The position numbers and the translations under genes are program-made. This document shows, in pieces, positions 22,895-35,139 of a stretch of 64,000 bases of DNA. The notes beneath the pieces are model-generated. The model did no database searches. It was not told the DNA's origin and was given only the letters and a program-made list of their open reading frames with translations. Every line of letters starts with the position of its first letter. The first letter of the stretch is position 1. The DNA is taken from positions 8,088,890-8,152,889 of the forward strand of contig NC_034014.1 of assembly GCF_000346465.2 (NCBI RefSeq), read 5' to 3'. This DNA is from Prunus persica. Its lineage: Eukaryota > Streptophyta > Magnoliopsida > Rosales > Rosaceae.

Positions 22895-25835
22895 CTATGC
22901 ATAGCTTTATTGTAGCCTTGAAAGAAATTGGGAAATAAGAAGTGTGGATTGCGGCAAGTATGCACGTGTCCTAATGAGCTGTCTTACAATCACATGTTGT
23001 GCAACACATGCTAAACTCAGTCCGATGTTTTGATTGCAAACTTACAATAAACAATATACGACATGTCACATTAAGCCATTGAATTAAGGCTTAATTAAGT
23101 TCATGAACATTATTAGCCTGGTCCGACCATCCGATAATATAATTAGCCATTTTTAAGTAGAAGCTGGTGCCGTCATGTGCCATGCCTTCAAGCCATTCGG
23201 TGCCAAAATGACATATTCAGTGATGCAAAGAAAGCTCTCCAAGTCAAGAAGCATCTAATATCTCTAGAATATTTCAAGTATTCAAGTAATTTAATTAAGT
23301 GACTTGTAAGACAATTCGTTCATAAAAAAAAAATGCAAATCATGAGATCTTGAGATTTTTTTATATTTTTTTATTTCTGGAATGTACAACTAGTATATGG
23401 AGGGAAGTAGATTTGAGGGTGTTTTAGTTGATGTGATAGCTCTTTTTTCTGCTTATGACTTTATACGCCTTATTATTTTTATTTCGAATTTTATAGTTTG
23501 AATGGAGAATGGTCTTGATTAGTTCTTTTTCTAGTGTGTATATTAATTAGAAATTGGAATTCTCATTAAGAATTGAATTCTACTTATGGAGGATTCTTGC
23601 GTTTACTTCACATCAAGGAATTGAAAAGTAAGTGGAGCCTACACAAAATTATGAATAATTTTGGAGGAATTCAATTCTTGAGTGGGAGGTGGTATTCTGA
23701 TTCTTGGAAAATTAATCCATTAGGAATTCATCTTTTTTACCTTTTATATCCTTATCACAATTTTTAAAATTTCAAATATACTATATACTTTAACCAAACA
23801 ACGATGACATTTTACTAATTAATATCACTCCTACTCCAATTCCATATGATTTAGTAAACAACTTCAATAGGAATCTGGAATCTAACAACCATTAATTTAT
23901 ATGGTTTAGTAAACAACTTCATTAGGAATTCAGAATCTAATTCTCCCCAATCCAACTCCTCTTCAATTCAATTCCTCATCATTCAATTACGGATTAGTAA
24001 ACATGCCATTTATTCTAACTGATGATATTATGTTATTTTCTTATGCAATGAAATGATCATATCGCCTATTCATATAACACGTAGATTAATAACACTACAT
24101 AACTGTGTTAAAGTCACACTTACTGAGCAATTTTTCCAATTATAATTTTAGGAGTAGGACAAAACATTGATAAAACATATGCCAAAGAATTTAGTGGAGG
24201 TGTTTGTTAGATCTAACTTTAAGCTTCTGGTAGAATCTTCGATTTCAACCTATGAAGATGATGCAAGTTAAAGCAGGAAAGTCCTGGTTTCAGGTCAATC
24301 CGAGACCGACGATCCGCCAAACGCAGCAAAAGGGAGTACCTAAAATAAAAAGATTTTTTTTACCAAAATTATAAATAAATATAATTTAAAAAAAAGTTTG
24401 TACGAGGCAAATAGAGAAGTCATCACTGGGGAGGGAATTGGATAAGCCAACAGCAGCCGACTAGGGAGAGGAAGTGGGACCTCTGTGATAAAATATAGAG
24501 AAGAAGATTACAGACATAGAAAAAAGATTTAATGGGAGTTGACTAAACAAGTGGAATATTGGTGAAAATAAGATTTCTTTAATTTGTTAACTATATATGT
24601 TTACTGTTTTTAATCCTAAATTTGTTCCAAAATAGCTGTAATTGTTTTCTTTTTAAATACAAGATGTCTTGGTTTACTTTAAAATTATACTTTGAAACCT
24701 CATATAAAAATTTGATTAATTTATTTTTGTTTTAAAAATATAATGTATAACATACCTCTATTTATTTTCTATTACAAATTTTTCACTTATAGAAAATTAA
24801 GCTATTGTTGGCACTCCAAAAGTTCATTATTTGCTCATCTCTTATATTTTTATAAAAGAAAAAAAGTGCATAATGATATTTTTAGAGTGCCGATAATAAC
24901 TCCCTTAAAGAATACGACTTTAAAACATTGTCGAGCGGCAAACAACTGTTGCTCCATCATAACCAATTGTGGCACTCAACTACTATTGCATTGCTTCACT
25001 GTAGTATATATATCCCCAGCCTAAAATATTAAACCCTAAACTCTCAAGTGTCCTAAAACATACTGAATCATTCCTAAAAAACTCAAATAATATCTAAATC
25101 AATCTAAAAAGATTTAGAAGTGAGGAAAAAAAAATAATCCATGAACTATACTACAATTACGTCAAGTACAATACCATATCTCTAGGTCTAGTCATAAAAA
25201 AGACGTGAGAATATTTCATGGAACATTATGGTAAAAAAAAGTTTATTATCGTCAAGTGTTTTCAAGTACAAAAAATTGTCCAAGAAGAGATAATTAATTA
25301 TCCCCATAAAAATGAAAAAATAGGAACAAATCAGAATTGTTTTCTCTGCCTCACATGGTTCGATGAACCATACTATTTCTCATCTTGTTGCAATTTTTTT
25401 TTTATTTTAAAAAGTTGTAATAAAAAGTCAAAACCAATTTGAGAAACATTGCACACATATGCACAGCACCTTCTTTATAGAATTGTTTTACTTTATGATT
25501 GCACATGGTTTGCGCATTTTACTCATCATCTGATCAACAAGATGAGTTATACATATATACAGAAATTCTTCTATATGTACGTTCGGACATTATTATCTTA
25601 CGGAGACTGTATATTTTCTACTATTTCTCTTTGTTTTCCTTCCTATTTACAATGGCATTCGCACAGTAATAATGTATAGAAATCCAAATAAGAGAATGAA
25701 CTATATATATATTATATATAATCCATGAAATAAGAAAACATATAATATAGGAATAGTATTTGTTATTGTAATTTAGACTACTGGTATTAATTAGTCTTCA
25801 TGCAAATTGGCCTGAACAAATGTTGATACCTGTTT
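22895..25835. other. spacer between FIT copies 2 and 3
   Basis: No gene is recognised. Near 23851-23945 a 48-bp phrase containing GTTTAGTAAACAACTTCA occurs twice. At about 24800-24905 GGCACTCCAAAAGTTCATTAT and its inverse (ATGATATTTTTAGAGTGCC) form a foldback of about 100 bp, probably a small MITE. From about 25728 the sequence resembles that at 21960-22050, marking the left edge of the segment shared by copies 2 and 3. Confidence 0.5.
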
Positions 25836-27929
25836 TGTGAAATTAGAGATTTTGTTAAGAAGAATAATTCTCAGTTGTTATTGATAGAGCCAAAAGGCTA
25901 AGTATTTATAGAGATATTACAAGCTTAACTAGGAAAACTAGGTTACTTGGAGACTACTCCAAATCAATTACAATCAACTAATAAAAGGAAACTAAATAAC
26001 AATTTAATAACATTCCTAATTTCCAACACTCCCCCTCAAGTTGGAGGGTGGATATCAAGAACGTCCAACTTGCACAAGAGATTGTGAAAGGTGTTACTCC
26101 CAAAGGTTGCTGATAAAGAGGCAGTGGTGTCACTGCTGTAAAGGGGGCAGCTGTGTCGCAGCTGTGTCACTGTTGTAATGAAGGCAAATTTGGAGGCAAA
26201 TGGAGCAGCGGTGTGCTGCTGTAAAGGGGGTTGTTGCTCCTCTCAAATTTGACGATGTATGAGAGTCGTGAGTTGAAGGAAGCAGCACCCAAATAATGTT
26301 GTGCTGATGTTCAGCACATGTTGCATGTATGAAGGCTGTTGTTGATGTTGCTGATGTGCAACGATGGTGATTTTGTTGCTAATGTGCAGCAAATGTTATT
26401 GATGATGCCTTTTCTTGAAGCTGAATAATAATGCTGCTGGGGCAGCTGAATGATGGTGTTGCTGGTGCAACTGATTGATGATGTTGCTGGTGCAATTGTG
26501 CGGAAGCTATTGATGATGGTGTGCAGCTGCCTGTGTGCAGCTGATGTGTGACAATGTGTCTATCTCCCATATCTGCCCCTCAAATCCGAAGCTTGTAGAG
26601 GGTCGAGATTTGGAAAAAGAGCAGAGAGAATGAAAAATAATGATGAAAGAGAGATTAAAAAAAGAAAAGGAGCAAAGCCAAGAAGATGGCGTGAAAGTGA
26701 AAAAAATACTTTTATTTTTATCTTTGGTTTGAAAAATGACCCACCGAAAAAAGGATATGACCTATCGAAAAAGTTAGCCAGAAAAAGAAGAAGAAGAATT
26801 GAGTGATGTGGAGACAGAAAGAAAATATCAAACTTGGCCAAGAAAAAAGTTAGGTAGAGAAAGAAAACAAAAAAAAATTGGGTCTGATGTGAAACCTCAA
26901 AGAGAAACTGATATATCAACAAAGGAGAGAAAGTGAACGCTCATGTTGGGTTGTCGTGGTGCAAAGAAGCGATGGCAACACAGAGAGAAAAAGGACCAGC
27001 AGTTGTGCAAAGGTGCTCTCAGGGAGATTACGATAGATGGCTTGGATACGAGCGATCGATGATTTCTAGGCAGGGGTAAAGAATCAATGAACACAATGGC
27101 TGGTCAACAGCAGTGGTGCTAGTGTAGAGCCTCCTGCGTTTGTTGGAGATGTCGTGGGTTGTCCAAAGACATGACGGCTCGGTGAGCCTTGACGAGGCTC
27201 ATGGAGGAAATAAACGGCTTAGTGAGCAGTGACGAGGCTCACGAAGAAATCGCAATGAAGACGGCGTGTCTGCCGCAAGCGTAGACGACTTAAAAAAATG
27301 ATGGGTAGGCTCGATGAAGGACGAAGATGCCGTGGTTGTGGCAAGCGTAGTAAACATCAAAACATGGGCTCAATATCTGATTGCAACAGAGAGCATGACT
27401 AGAGATGGCTCAATATGATTTGTATAGAGAGCAATACTTGTATGAAAAACATAAGGAAATTGCAGCGCCAAAGAAGGGTGCGACTGTTGGTTTAGTTAGA
27501 TGTAGGAACTGTGGGATGGTATGGCTTTGTTAGCGGGAATAAAATATTGATCATTGAGGAGAGGGTGAACAAGACGACTGTACAAGATGAATACCCATCA
27601 TGGGTGAAGGATGAAAAGCGCCAACGACTCTCAATTTGGCAAAGGATTTCAAAGATTAGCAACTAGGGTTGTGAAGAAAATAAGGTTTGTAAAAAAGTTT
27701 CAAGAGATGCCCTAGAATCAGTGCTCTGATACCATGTGAAATTAGAGATTTTGTTAAGAAGAATAATTCTAAGTTGTTATTGATAGAGCCAAAAGGCTAA
27801 ATATTTATAGAGATATTACAAGCTTAACTAGGAAAACTAGGTTACTTGGAGACTACTCCAAATTAATTACAATCAACTAATAAAAGGAAACTAAATAACA
27901 ATTTAATAACATTCCTAATTTCCAGTACA
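25836..27929 (-). mobile_element. non-autonomous LTR retrotransposon upstream of FIT copy 3
   Basis: LTRs at 25836-26028 and 27735-27929 (about 193-195 bp) are nearly identical and read TG...CA on the minus strand. TGTTT flanks the element (25831-25835, 27930-27934). On the minus strand the 5' LTR (right-hand) is followed by TGGTATCAGAGC, a tRNA-Met primer-binding site. The polypurine tract TTGAGGGGGAG sits next to the left LTR. The 1.7-kb interior has no gag, protease or polymerase; only short low-complexity ORFs. The matching site in the copy 2 promoter (22051-22055) is empty. Confidence 0.88.
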
Positions 27930-28213
27930 TGTTTGGTCATTTACTTAAAAGAAACACCATTTTTATCTCCTTATTAAGACCCATATGTATCATGACTAGT
28001 TTTCTTTTGTACTTATTAAGAGGCACTGTATTTATTTATTTAGTTATTTATCATTATTATTTTAAATTTAAATTAAGAGGCAATGTTGGTGTTGTAGTTT
28101 TGTCAGCTCCCTTAAACTTTAATTAATAACAGCTCCAACGTCAGAAAAGAAAATCCGCATCCTGATTCCTTTCACACTTGAGATAAACATGAAACCCCAT
28201 CCACGATTTCTGT

Positions 28214-28226
28214 ATATATATATAAA
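28214..28226 (+). promoter_or_regulatory. TATA box of FIT copy 3
   Basis: TATATATATATAAAC lies about 50 bp upstream of the start codon and is shared with copy 2 (near 22340). It implies a short 5' leader. The assignment rests on position and sequence only. Confidence 0.5.
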
Positions 28227-28275
28227 CATATTTTATGACACATAATTACACAAACCTCACCATCAAACAAAGGAT

Positions 28276-29728
28276 ATGGATGCCCATGGAAACTATCTAG
28301 GAGGTCAGAACATCAATGACTTTGAGTTACAAGACCTCATAGATGATGCAAACTTTGATCAATTCATTAATCTTATCCGCGGCCAGAACGAAGATCCGGT
28401 GGCGAGTTTTGGTTGCGACCTTATGATCAATGGCTGCTTTGATGATTATAACCTGTTTTGTCCAGCAAGTACTACTCCAGGTGTGGTTTTTGGTTTCAAT
28501 GATGCCGTTGCATCCGACCCAAGTGCTTCTTTTCTTGGCACATTATCCGACCCAAGTGCTCCTTTGCTTACTACATTACCAAATTTTGATGGAGAAATGA
28601 AGGGTGGGGAAGAAGATCATAATGGCGAGGATTCGTCTGGAACAACGACCACGAACAAGAGGCAAAAGGTTGATCGATCGAGAACCTTGGTCTCGGAGAG
28701 GAGGAGGAGGGGGAGGATGAAAGAAAGGCTCTATGCACTGCGGTCCTTGGTTCCGAACATAACTAAGGTACGTACGTGTTGATAGAATTAAAGAGCATCC
28801 AACCCAAAACTAGCAAGACTATACTTCTCCGATGTGTGATAAGACTCTTAACATGTGTGACCACCATAGCCTACCTACACATGCACCCCATTTTTGACTA
28901 GTCCTAAGAAGTTTCGTACAAAAATTTATTCTTGAAAGGTACAGGTCTAGTTTCTTTAAAAATTCCAATAACATTGGGTCCGACATATATGTATAATTAT
29001 ACGATACATGCATTATTGTTGTTTAATTTGTTGGAGACACATGTGCACAGATGGATAAGGCCTCCATTGTTGGAGATGCTGTGCTGTATGTACAAGACCT
29101 ACAAAAGCAGGCAAAGAAGTTGAAAGCTGAGATTGAAAGCCTTGAAGCATCCTTACCAGGAGCAGATGATCATGAGGGATATCAAGACGGATCAACCGAA
29201 AATCCAAGCAAGAATAAAGTTACAAACAACATCAATTTAGTTTCCAAAGGCATCATTCAAGTAAACATTCAATCAAATTGGATTTCAAATTTATGATGAC
29301 CATTAATTTCTGCAATATTAATTATTGAAACTAGTTTATGCCTTTGCAGATAGATGTGTCTCAAGTGGAGGAAAAAGGTTTTTATGTGAAGGTGGCATGT
29401 AACAAGGGAGGAGGAGTAGCCGCGGCACTTTACAAGGCTCTCGAATCCTTTACAAGCTTCAATGTTCAGAGTTCTAACTTGAACACAGTTTCGACTGATA
29501 GATTTGAGTTAACACTTGCTTTAAATGTATATAATACTTGAGCTTTCAATTTGATCTTCTTCCCAACTCTCTCTCTCTCTCATCAACATTAATTAATTTT
29601 TATTTGTCCAAAAACAGGTAAAGGAATGTGAGCAGGACATCATCAACTTGCCAAACTTGAAACTTTGGGTGACGGGGGCTTTTCTGAATCAAGGTTTTGA
29701 ATTGGCTTCTGGGTTCTCAGCTCAATAA
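28276..29728 (+). CDS. FIT: FIT-type bHLH transcription factor (intact copy 3)
   Basis: Four exons join in frame: 28276-28767, 29051-29260, 29350-29526 and 29618-29728 (TAA), giving 329 residues, close to the 318 of Arabidopsis FIT. The N-terminus has the FIT signature NDFELQDLIDDANFDQFINL. The bHLH spans roughly residues 135-190: basic SERRRRGRMKERLYALRSL, loop PNITK, helix 2 MDKASIVGDAVLYVQDLQ, with exon 1/2 splitting the loop as in Arabidopsis. The C-terminus (VEEKGFYVKVACNKGGG, then INLPNLKLWVTGAFLNQGFE) is the ACT-like dimerisation region. FIT pairs with subgroup Ib bHLH partners to switch on ferric reductase and iron transporter genes in iron-starved roots. No break is seen. An LTR element lies 346 bp upstream of the start and may affect its control. 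Confidence 0.93.
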
Positions 29729-31272
29729 GCTCTTTCTCATGCATGCATGCAACAAGAACAATTATGCTTGTAGTTAATTAATTTCAAGTATCTTCGACCG
29801 ACCCCCATCCAAATATGAGTAATATTATGCCTTCGGATAATTAGTTCTATCTTATTAATGATTTGTTATACATAAAATATGCGTGTAGTCTTTTGAATAA
29901 CAATAATATTGATTAACGTTGTAAGTCAAACGTACAATGGATGATGCCAAATGCCAACGCAGAGCTTAATTAATCCCCAAAGCACGGCCACTTCAAGCAT
30001 GTGTATTGGCATTGTTGTGGCTTCCCCTTGATTACCATTCAAACTCAATTTCTAAATTCCAATAAAATGTTTTTAATTTTAAGAATTTATGCTCAATAGT
30101 GAATTTTGAATTTATGATTGGAGCTTATGCAAGACGATCGATCCGTAACCGTGTGATTAAGGATGAAAATATATGCCAATGCACCGATATATCCCTTTTG
30201 TCAAGACGACGATGCCTATAGCCTCTATTTCTTCTCTCATACCCTCGACATTTCCCAATATAGCGGAGATTTCTGCTTTATCACCGTTATATCAGCAGAG
30301 GAAACCCGGGCGATTAATTTGTGACAACACCATTATCAATTTTTACAAACCTGCAAACGAATTCAAAAGAAAATGACTTCAAAACATCATTGTGAGATAT
30401 CAGAAACACGTATAAAATACCACTAGACCAGAGCTTGTTATTCTCTTTCGAACCTCAGGCCCTCATGTCGTCTCTCACCACCATTGTGCTTGAATGAAGC
30501 CCATTTGTACCATAACCTCGTTGATATTCTTGGGCTAGTTCAATCAATTTATTTAAAGTCCTTGGGAGGAAAAGTTGGTATACGAATTCTTTTTGGGCCG
30601 TTGGTTTGTTGCATTCATTCGTGGCTTCGAAAGAATTAAGCATCTGTTGAGAGTTTCTTCTGCAATTATCACCAACAGGCAAAAATTTCTATCAATTTTA
30701 CAAGTTTATCATCCAAATTCGGAATTGTATATAACAGTAATGCTGAAAAGAAGTTTAAACTACACAAAAACAACAAAGTATCAGAGAGTCAGATAAATTA
30801 CAAAACAAAAGAAAATACTTGAAGTGATTCGTGTATCTCTCCCAATGATACTATTGTTCCATACCATTATGGAAGAAGACTCGGGTAAAATATGCACTTC
30901 CTCGGGAATGGAGTCAAACATTTCAGACTTCTTATGATACAAAAGCAAGAATTGGTGAACGAGATAATTGGCACGCTATAGGCATCTGCTCCGCCTATAA
31001 TATATAGTGAGAGATGCAAGATCGCCCAAACTGACATTTTATCCATCCACGGTAACCATCTACTGCAGCTATGCAAGCTCAATGTCGGATACGGAATGGT
31101 TAAAACACCACAATTTGCCCGTTTTAGCATAATTCGGCATGACAACCACACTGCAGCAAAGGATTGTGGGTCAGCAAGAATCCAGGGCATCTCATTATGC
31201 ACAGCTTCTTATGCAACCATAGATGAAGAGTAACTGTCACACAAGTATGGTCATATATTATCACAGAAAATC
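29729..31272. other. intergenic, no gene recognised
   Basis: Short open stretches occur on the minus strand (30455-30682, 30867-31202; the latter includes MPWILADPQSFAAVWLSCR). They match no family I know and lack splice or start context, so they may be remnants of an old gene. Confidence 0.45.
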
Positions 31273-33661
31273 TGATGCCGACATCATTGATTAGTTTTCC
31301 TAACTTATTTGTTAGTTTCTTAGGTTCTCTAAGTTTTCCAGATTTCAGTAGGATTTCTAGTTTTTCTAGATTTCTAAGTTTCCTATTTTATTTGGATTGG
31401 TTTGTTTTCCTTGTCCTGTGTGGATTAGAATTTCTGTTTTAGTAAGGGATTTTTATCCTGTTATCTCTAGCGTTTAGTTTGTAATAAATACCCCCCATGT
31501 AATTCATTGTGGTAGAGTTGATTTATTGAGTTAAAAGATTAATTTTCCAGCGATTGGAATTCTAGTGCGAAGCCCCAGGAGTGGTTCCACACCTATCTAT
31601 TAGTTTAATTTTCGGTTCTTAATTGTTTTCGCTTCCGCTAAACACCAAATTTGGCATCAGAGCTAGAGTTTCGAGTCTCTTTTCTGCACACCGAGTGTCG
31701 AGTGTATGGCTCCAACTAAGGCGGGTAAGACAGACCAGCCAGAGATGGACTCTAAACGGATTGTTCAAATGCTGGAAACTCTAACAAAGCAAGTGACAGA
31801 TCTAACCACCAGATTTAAAGAACGATCTAGACTCGTTGATCGTCGTTTTGCAGACATAGAAGCATCTATTCAACATGACGAAGAAAGTGTGGAACTTGAC
31901 GCTCCTAATTTTTATGGTGAGTTAAATCCTAAAGCTTTCCTCGACTGGTTAGCTACCATGGATCGTTATTTTGAGTGGCATGACATGTCAGACGCTCGAA
32001 AGGTTAGACTTGCTAAAATAAAATTGCTAGGTCAAGCTGGATTATTTTGGACCAATGTTGAAAAACAACTGGAGAGAGAGCTGGTGAAGAACCAATTGTC
32101 AATTGGGTTGAGATGAAAGAAAGGTTGAAGCAGAAATATGTACCATTCTCGTATCAACGGCGCTTGTTAGACCAGTGGCAAACTCTTCGTCAAGGCAACA
32201 TGCCAGTTATTGAATATATTGAAAATTTTGAAGAATTTATGTTGCGGTGTGACGTAAGGGAGGATCAATTGGTAACTCTTTGTCGGTTTAAATCAGGCCT
32301 TAGTCCTGAGATTCAAAGAGAATTGATTCTTCATAACGTGAATACTTTAGAGAGTGCTTTTGAAGTAGTACAAGAACTGGAGCGTTATCTAAAGTCCTCC
32401 AATGTGGTCAAGCAAACTGGTTCTCAAAAATCTGATTTTCGTGTTGGCACATTTGAGACTCCAACATCCAAGGGTTTTACTACAACTAATTTAGTTAAAC
32501 CTGCCAACGAAAAAGGAGCACTAGTGGATACCCGTGGTGGCGGGACGACAAGATGTTATAGATGCCAAGGTTTTGGACACTTTGCTGTCCATTGCCCAAC
32601 GAAGAAGGGAACAAGAAATCTGTGTGCAAGCATTGACAAACAAGCTGACAATAAAGGTGAACGTGAACAAATTTATGAGCCTCAACTTGCAGACAAAGAT
32701 TTAGAAGATGACTTGGGTGAAGCCCCTCCCTCAAGGCTAGCAGTGGTAAGGTGTACATTGACTCTACCTAAGAAGGATACTGAAGATTGGCGTAGGACAT
32801 CCATTTTCCACACTTATATCAAGTCTGATGATAAAAAGTGTAAGGTCATCATAGATAACGGAAGTTGTATCAATGTTGTGTCTACACTGACCGTTTCTCG
32901 TCTTGGCTTGTCACCCGATAAGCATCCTGAACCATACAGAGTAGCATGGATGGATGATACATCTTCTATCCCTATTACCCAGAGATGTCAAGTTCCTATT
33001 GAGTTTTCCTCTTACAAGGACCATGTTTGGTGTGATGTGGTGTCGATGGAGGTGAATCACATTCTCTTGGGAAGACCATGGATTTACGATCACAATGTTA
33101 CCATATTGGGTCGAGAAAATATATGTTCATTCATACATAAAGGAAAGAACATCACGCTGAAGCCACTTCAACCCAAGTTCGTGAATCAGTTTCCACCAAA
33201 CAAGGAGGTGCAAAACAAAGAGGACCTGCAGCGCATTAATCGAGACATTTTGGACCGTGATTACAAACTTTATCTCGCCGGAATCGAGTGCTTCTCAGCC
33301 AGGGGGAATTGATGCAGACATCATTGATTAGTTTTCCTAATTTATTTGTTAGTTTCCTAGGTTCTCTAAGTTTTTCAGATTTCAATAGGATATCTAGTTT
33401 TTACTGATTTCTAAGTTTCCTATTTTATTTGGATTGGTTTGTTTTTTCCTTTTCCTGTGTGGATTAGGATTTATGTTTTAGTAAGAGAATTTCATCCTGT
33501 TATCTCTAGGGTTTAGTTTGCTATAAATACCCCCTATGTAATTCATCATTATGGAATTCTGGTGTGAAGCCAAACCGTGTGAAGCCCTGGAGTGATTCCA
33601 GACTTATCTTTATTCGTTTAATTTTCTGTTTTTCATTGTTTCAGCTTCTGCTAAATTCTCT
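31273..33661 (+). mobile_element. compact gypsy-type element with gag and protease only
   Basis: LTRs at about 31273-31647 and 33310-33661 share TGATG(C)GACATCATTGATTAG starts and TCCTGTTATCTCTAG text but have diverged by substitutions and indels. A primer-binding-like TTGGCATCAGAGC follows the 5' LTR (31651), and an AGGGGGAA polypurine tract precedes the 3' LTR. AAATC at 31268-31272 and 33662-33666 is a candidate target duplication. Between the LTRs there is only a gag-protease reading frame and no reverse transcriptase, RNase H or integrase. This matches the structure of the TR-GAG type of non-autonomous plant element. Movement would need enzymes from another element. Confidence 0.85.
31706..33312 (+). 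pseudogene. gypsy gag-protease ORF, one frameshift
   Basis: The frame starts at 31706 and runs to 32116; a shift near 32080 moves the reading to the frame that continues from 32113 to 33312. The retrotransposon gag domain (NFYGELNPKAFLDWLATMDR onward) is followed by a zinc knuckle CYRCQGFGHFAVHC (about 32553) and an aspartic protease with active-site text KVIIDNGSCINVVS (about 32843) and HILLGRPW. The usual DSG/DGG triad is DNG here. The ORF stops just before the 3' LTR, so polymerase domains were not lost by a late truncation at that end; they are absent altogether. Confidence 0.85.
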
Positions 33662-35139
33662 AAATCTATAATTCACCCATATCCTACATCAAAATATATA
33701 CTGCAATTAAACACAAGCCTCAGAGACACTACAAATCATCATCATACATCTCACACAATGTACTTTGCAAGTGAAAGTAAATCCAAAAGTAATTACATTA
33801 ACAATTACAACCTATTCACTCAAAGGAAGCTACTTTTTCTTAGTTAATCCTTCTTAACTTGCTATTTTATTTTATTTTTCCTTAGATCATCTAATATGAA
33901 ACTTTAGTTGGGCCGTGAACCTAGTTTTCATAAGTGTATCTGTTTGGCAACAAGGTCTGCTGTAGTTCAAACTGGATCACCAAAAGAGCTCACTTACCAC
34001 CTCATCATGAATGATTCCTTTTCACACAAAATCAAAATAATTTTGTATAGCAAACAATGGAATCTAAATCTGCAGGATCATAATAAATTCAAGTTTTAAT
34101 AACTCATTTGAGTCATTAGAAGGTCATATATAAGATCCCCAGAGTCTGCCTATTGCAAGAAGCATAGGTCTACATGTGCATTTCAATATACATGCACTAA
34201 AACGTGAACTTTTTATGGGTTACAGAACAGAACAGGAACTTGATACACACATTCGTAACTAAATGTTATGTTCACCTATCCCAGAACATTGAATGATAGG
34301 GATAGAGTTAAATCAACTTTTCATATAATGTTTAACTATACTGTTTGACCGTGAAAAGACAATCTACGACCGAACATCTTTTATATATATTATCGTCATG
34401 TTCCTTTCAAAAATAATAAACACAAGATAATATGGAAGGATATCTTGGATCTGGTAGCATATAGGACCAGAAGTGTGCCACATCTTGGAAGCCAGATCGT
34501 CAGAAGTAGCATATGATAGTAAGTATGCGTATAAGCTACTGACATTCCAGTGCAAGTGAGGACAAATAAAGACCATGGCTCTAAAAAGCTTCCCTCAAGC
34601 ACCAGCCACCTACAGGTTCAAAAACATGCCTGAAAAACAGGCAGGACAAAAAAAAAAATTAAAGAACCATTAATAGCCATTACTGAAATGATGTCATCAA
34701 GATTAATACCTGGCTACAGATGAGAAAGCTCATATGTGTTTTGAGGTTGGAATTTATCAATCATCATACGCACCATGATGTTTATCCATAAAAACCTTAG
34801 CCTGCATGCATATCATCCATCACCAGGTTCAAGTTCTAACTTCAGAACATTAACAGATTGCAAGATAAAAGCCATCCTAACTATTTGGGATCAATAATCA
34901 AATTCTCTATTGGCATCCAGCTTTATCTGATCATCCATTAGATTGACAATAACTTAGCAATCTTGGTCGCCAATGCTAAACATCCATCCATATGCTTGTG
35001 CTTATTAAATTGCATTAGGTGCTTTTACATAAGAAATTTCCTCAATGGAGAAATTACCTGAACGTAATGGAGCGAACTAAATCTGCCTTCGCAAACTCAG
35101 CAAGGATAGAGGTTAAATCCTGTAGATCAACAATTTTGA
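33662..35139. other. spacer including probable SMG8 3' UTR
   Basis: No coding region is recognised. The part adjacent to 35140 is probably the 3' UTR of the minus-strand SMG8 gene; splice-like signals suggest further untranslated exons are possible but cannot be placed. Confidence 0.4.

Noticed and set aside
26379..27094. Minus-strand ORFs inside the LTR element upstream of FIT copy 3
   Set aside because: Short, low-complexity, no gag or polymerase motifs.
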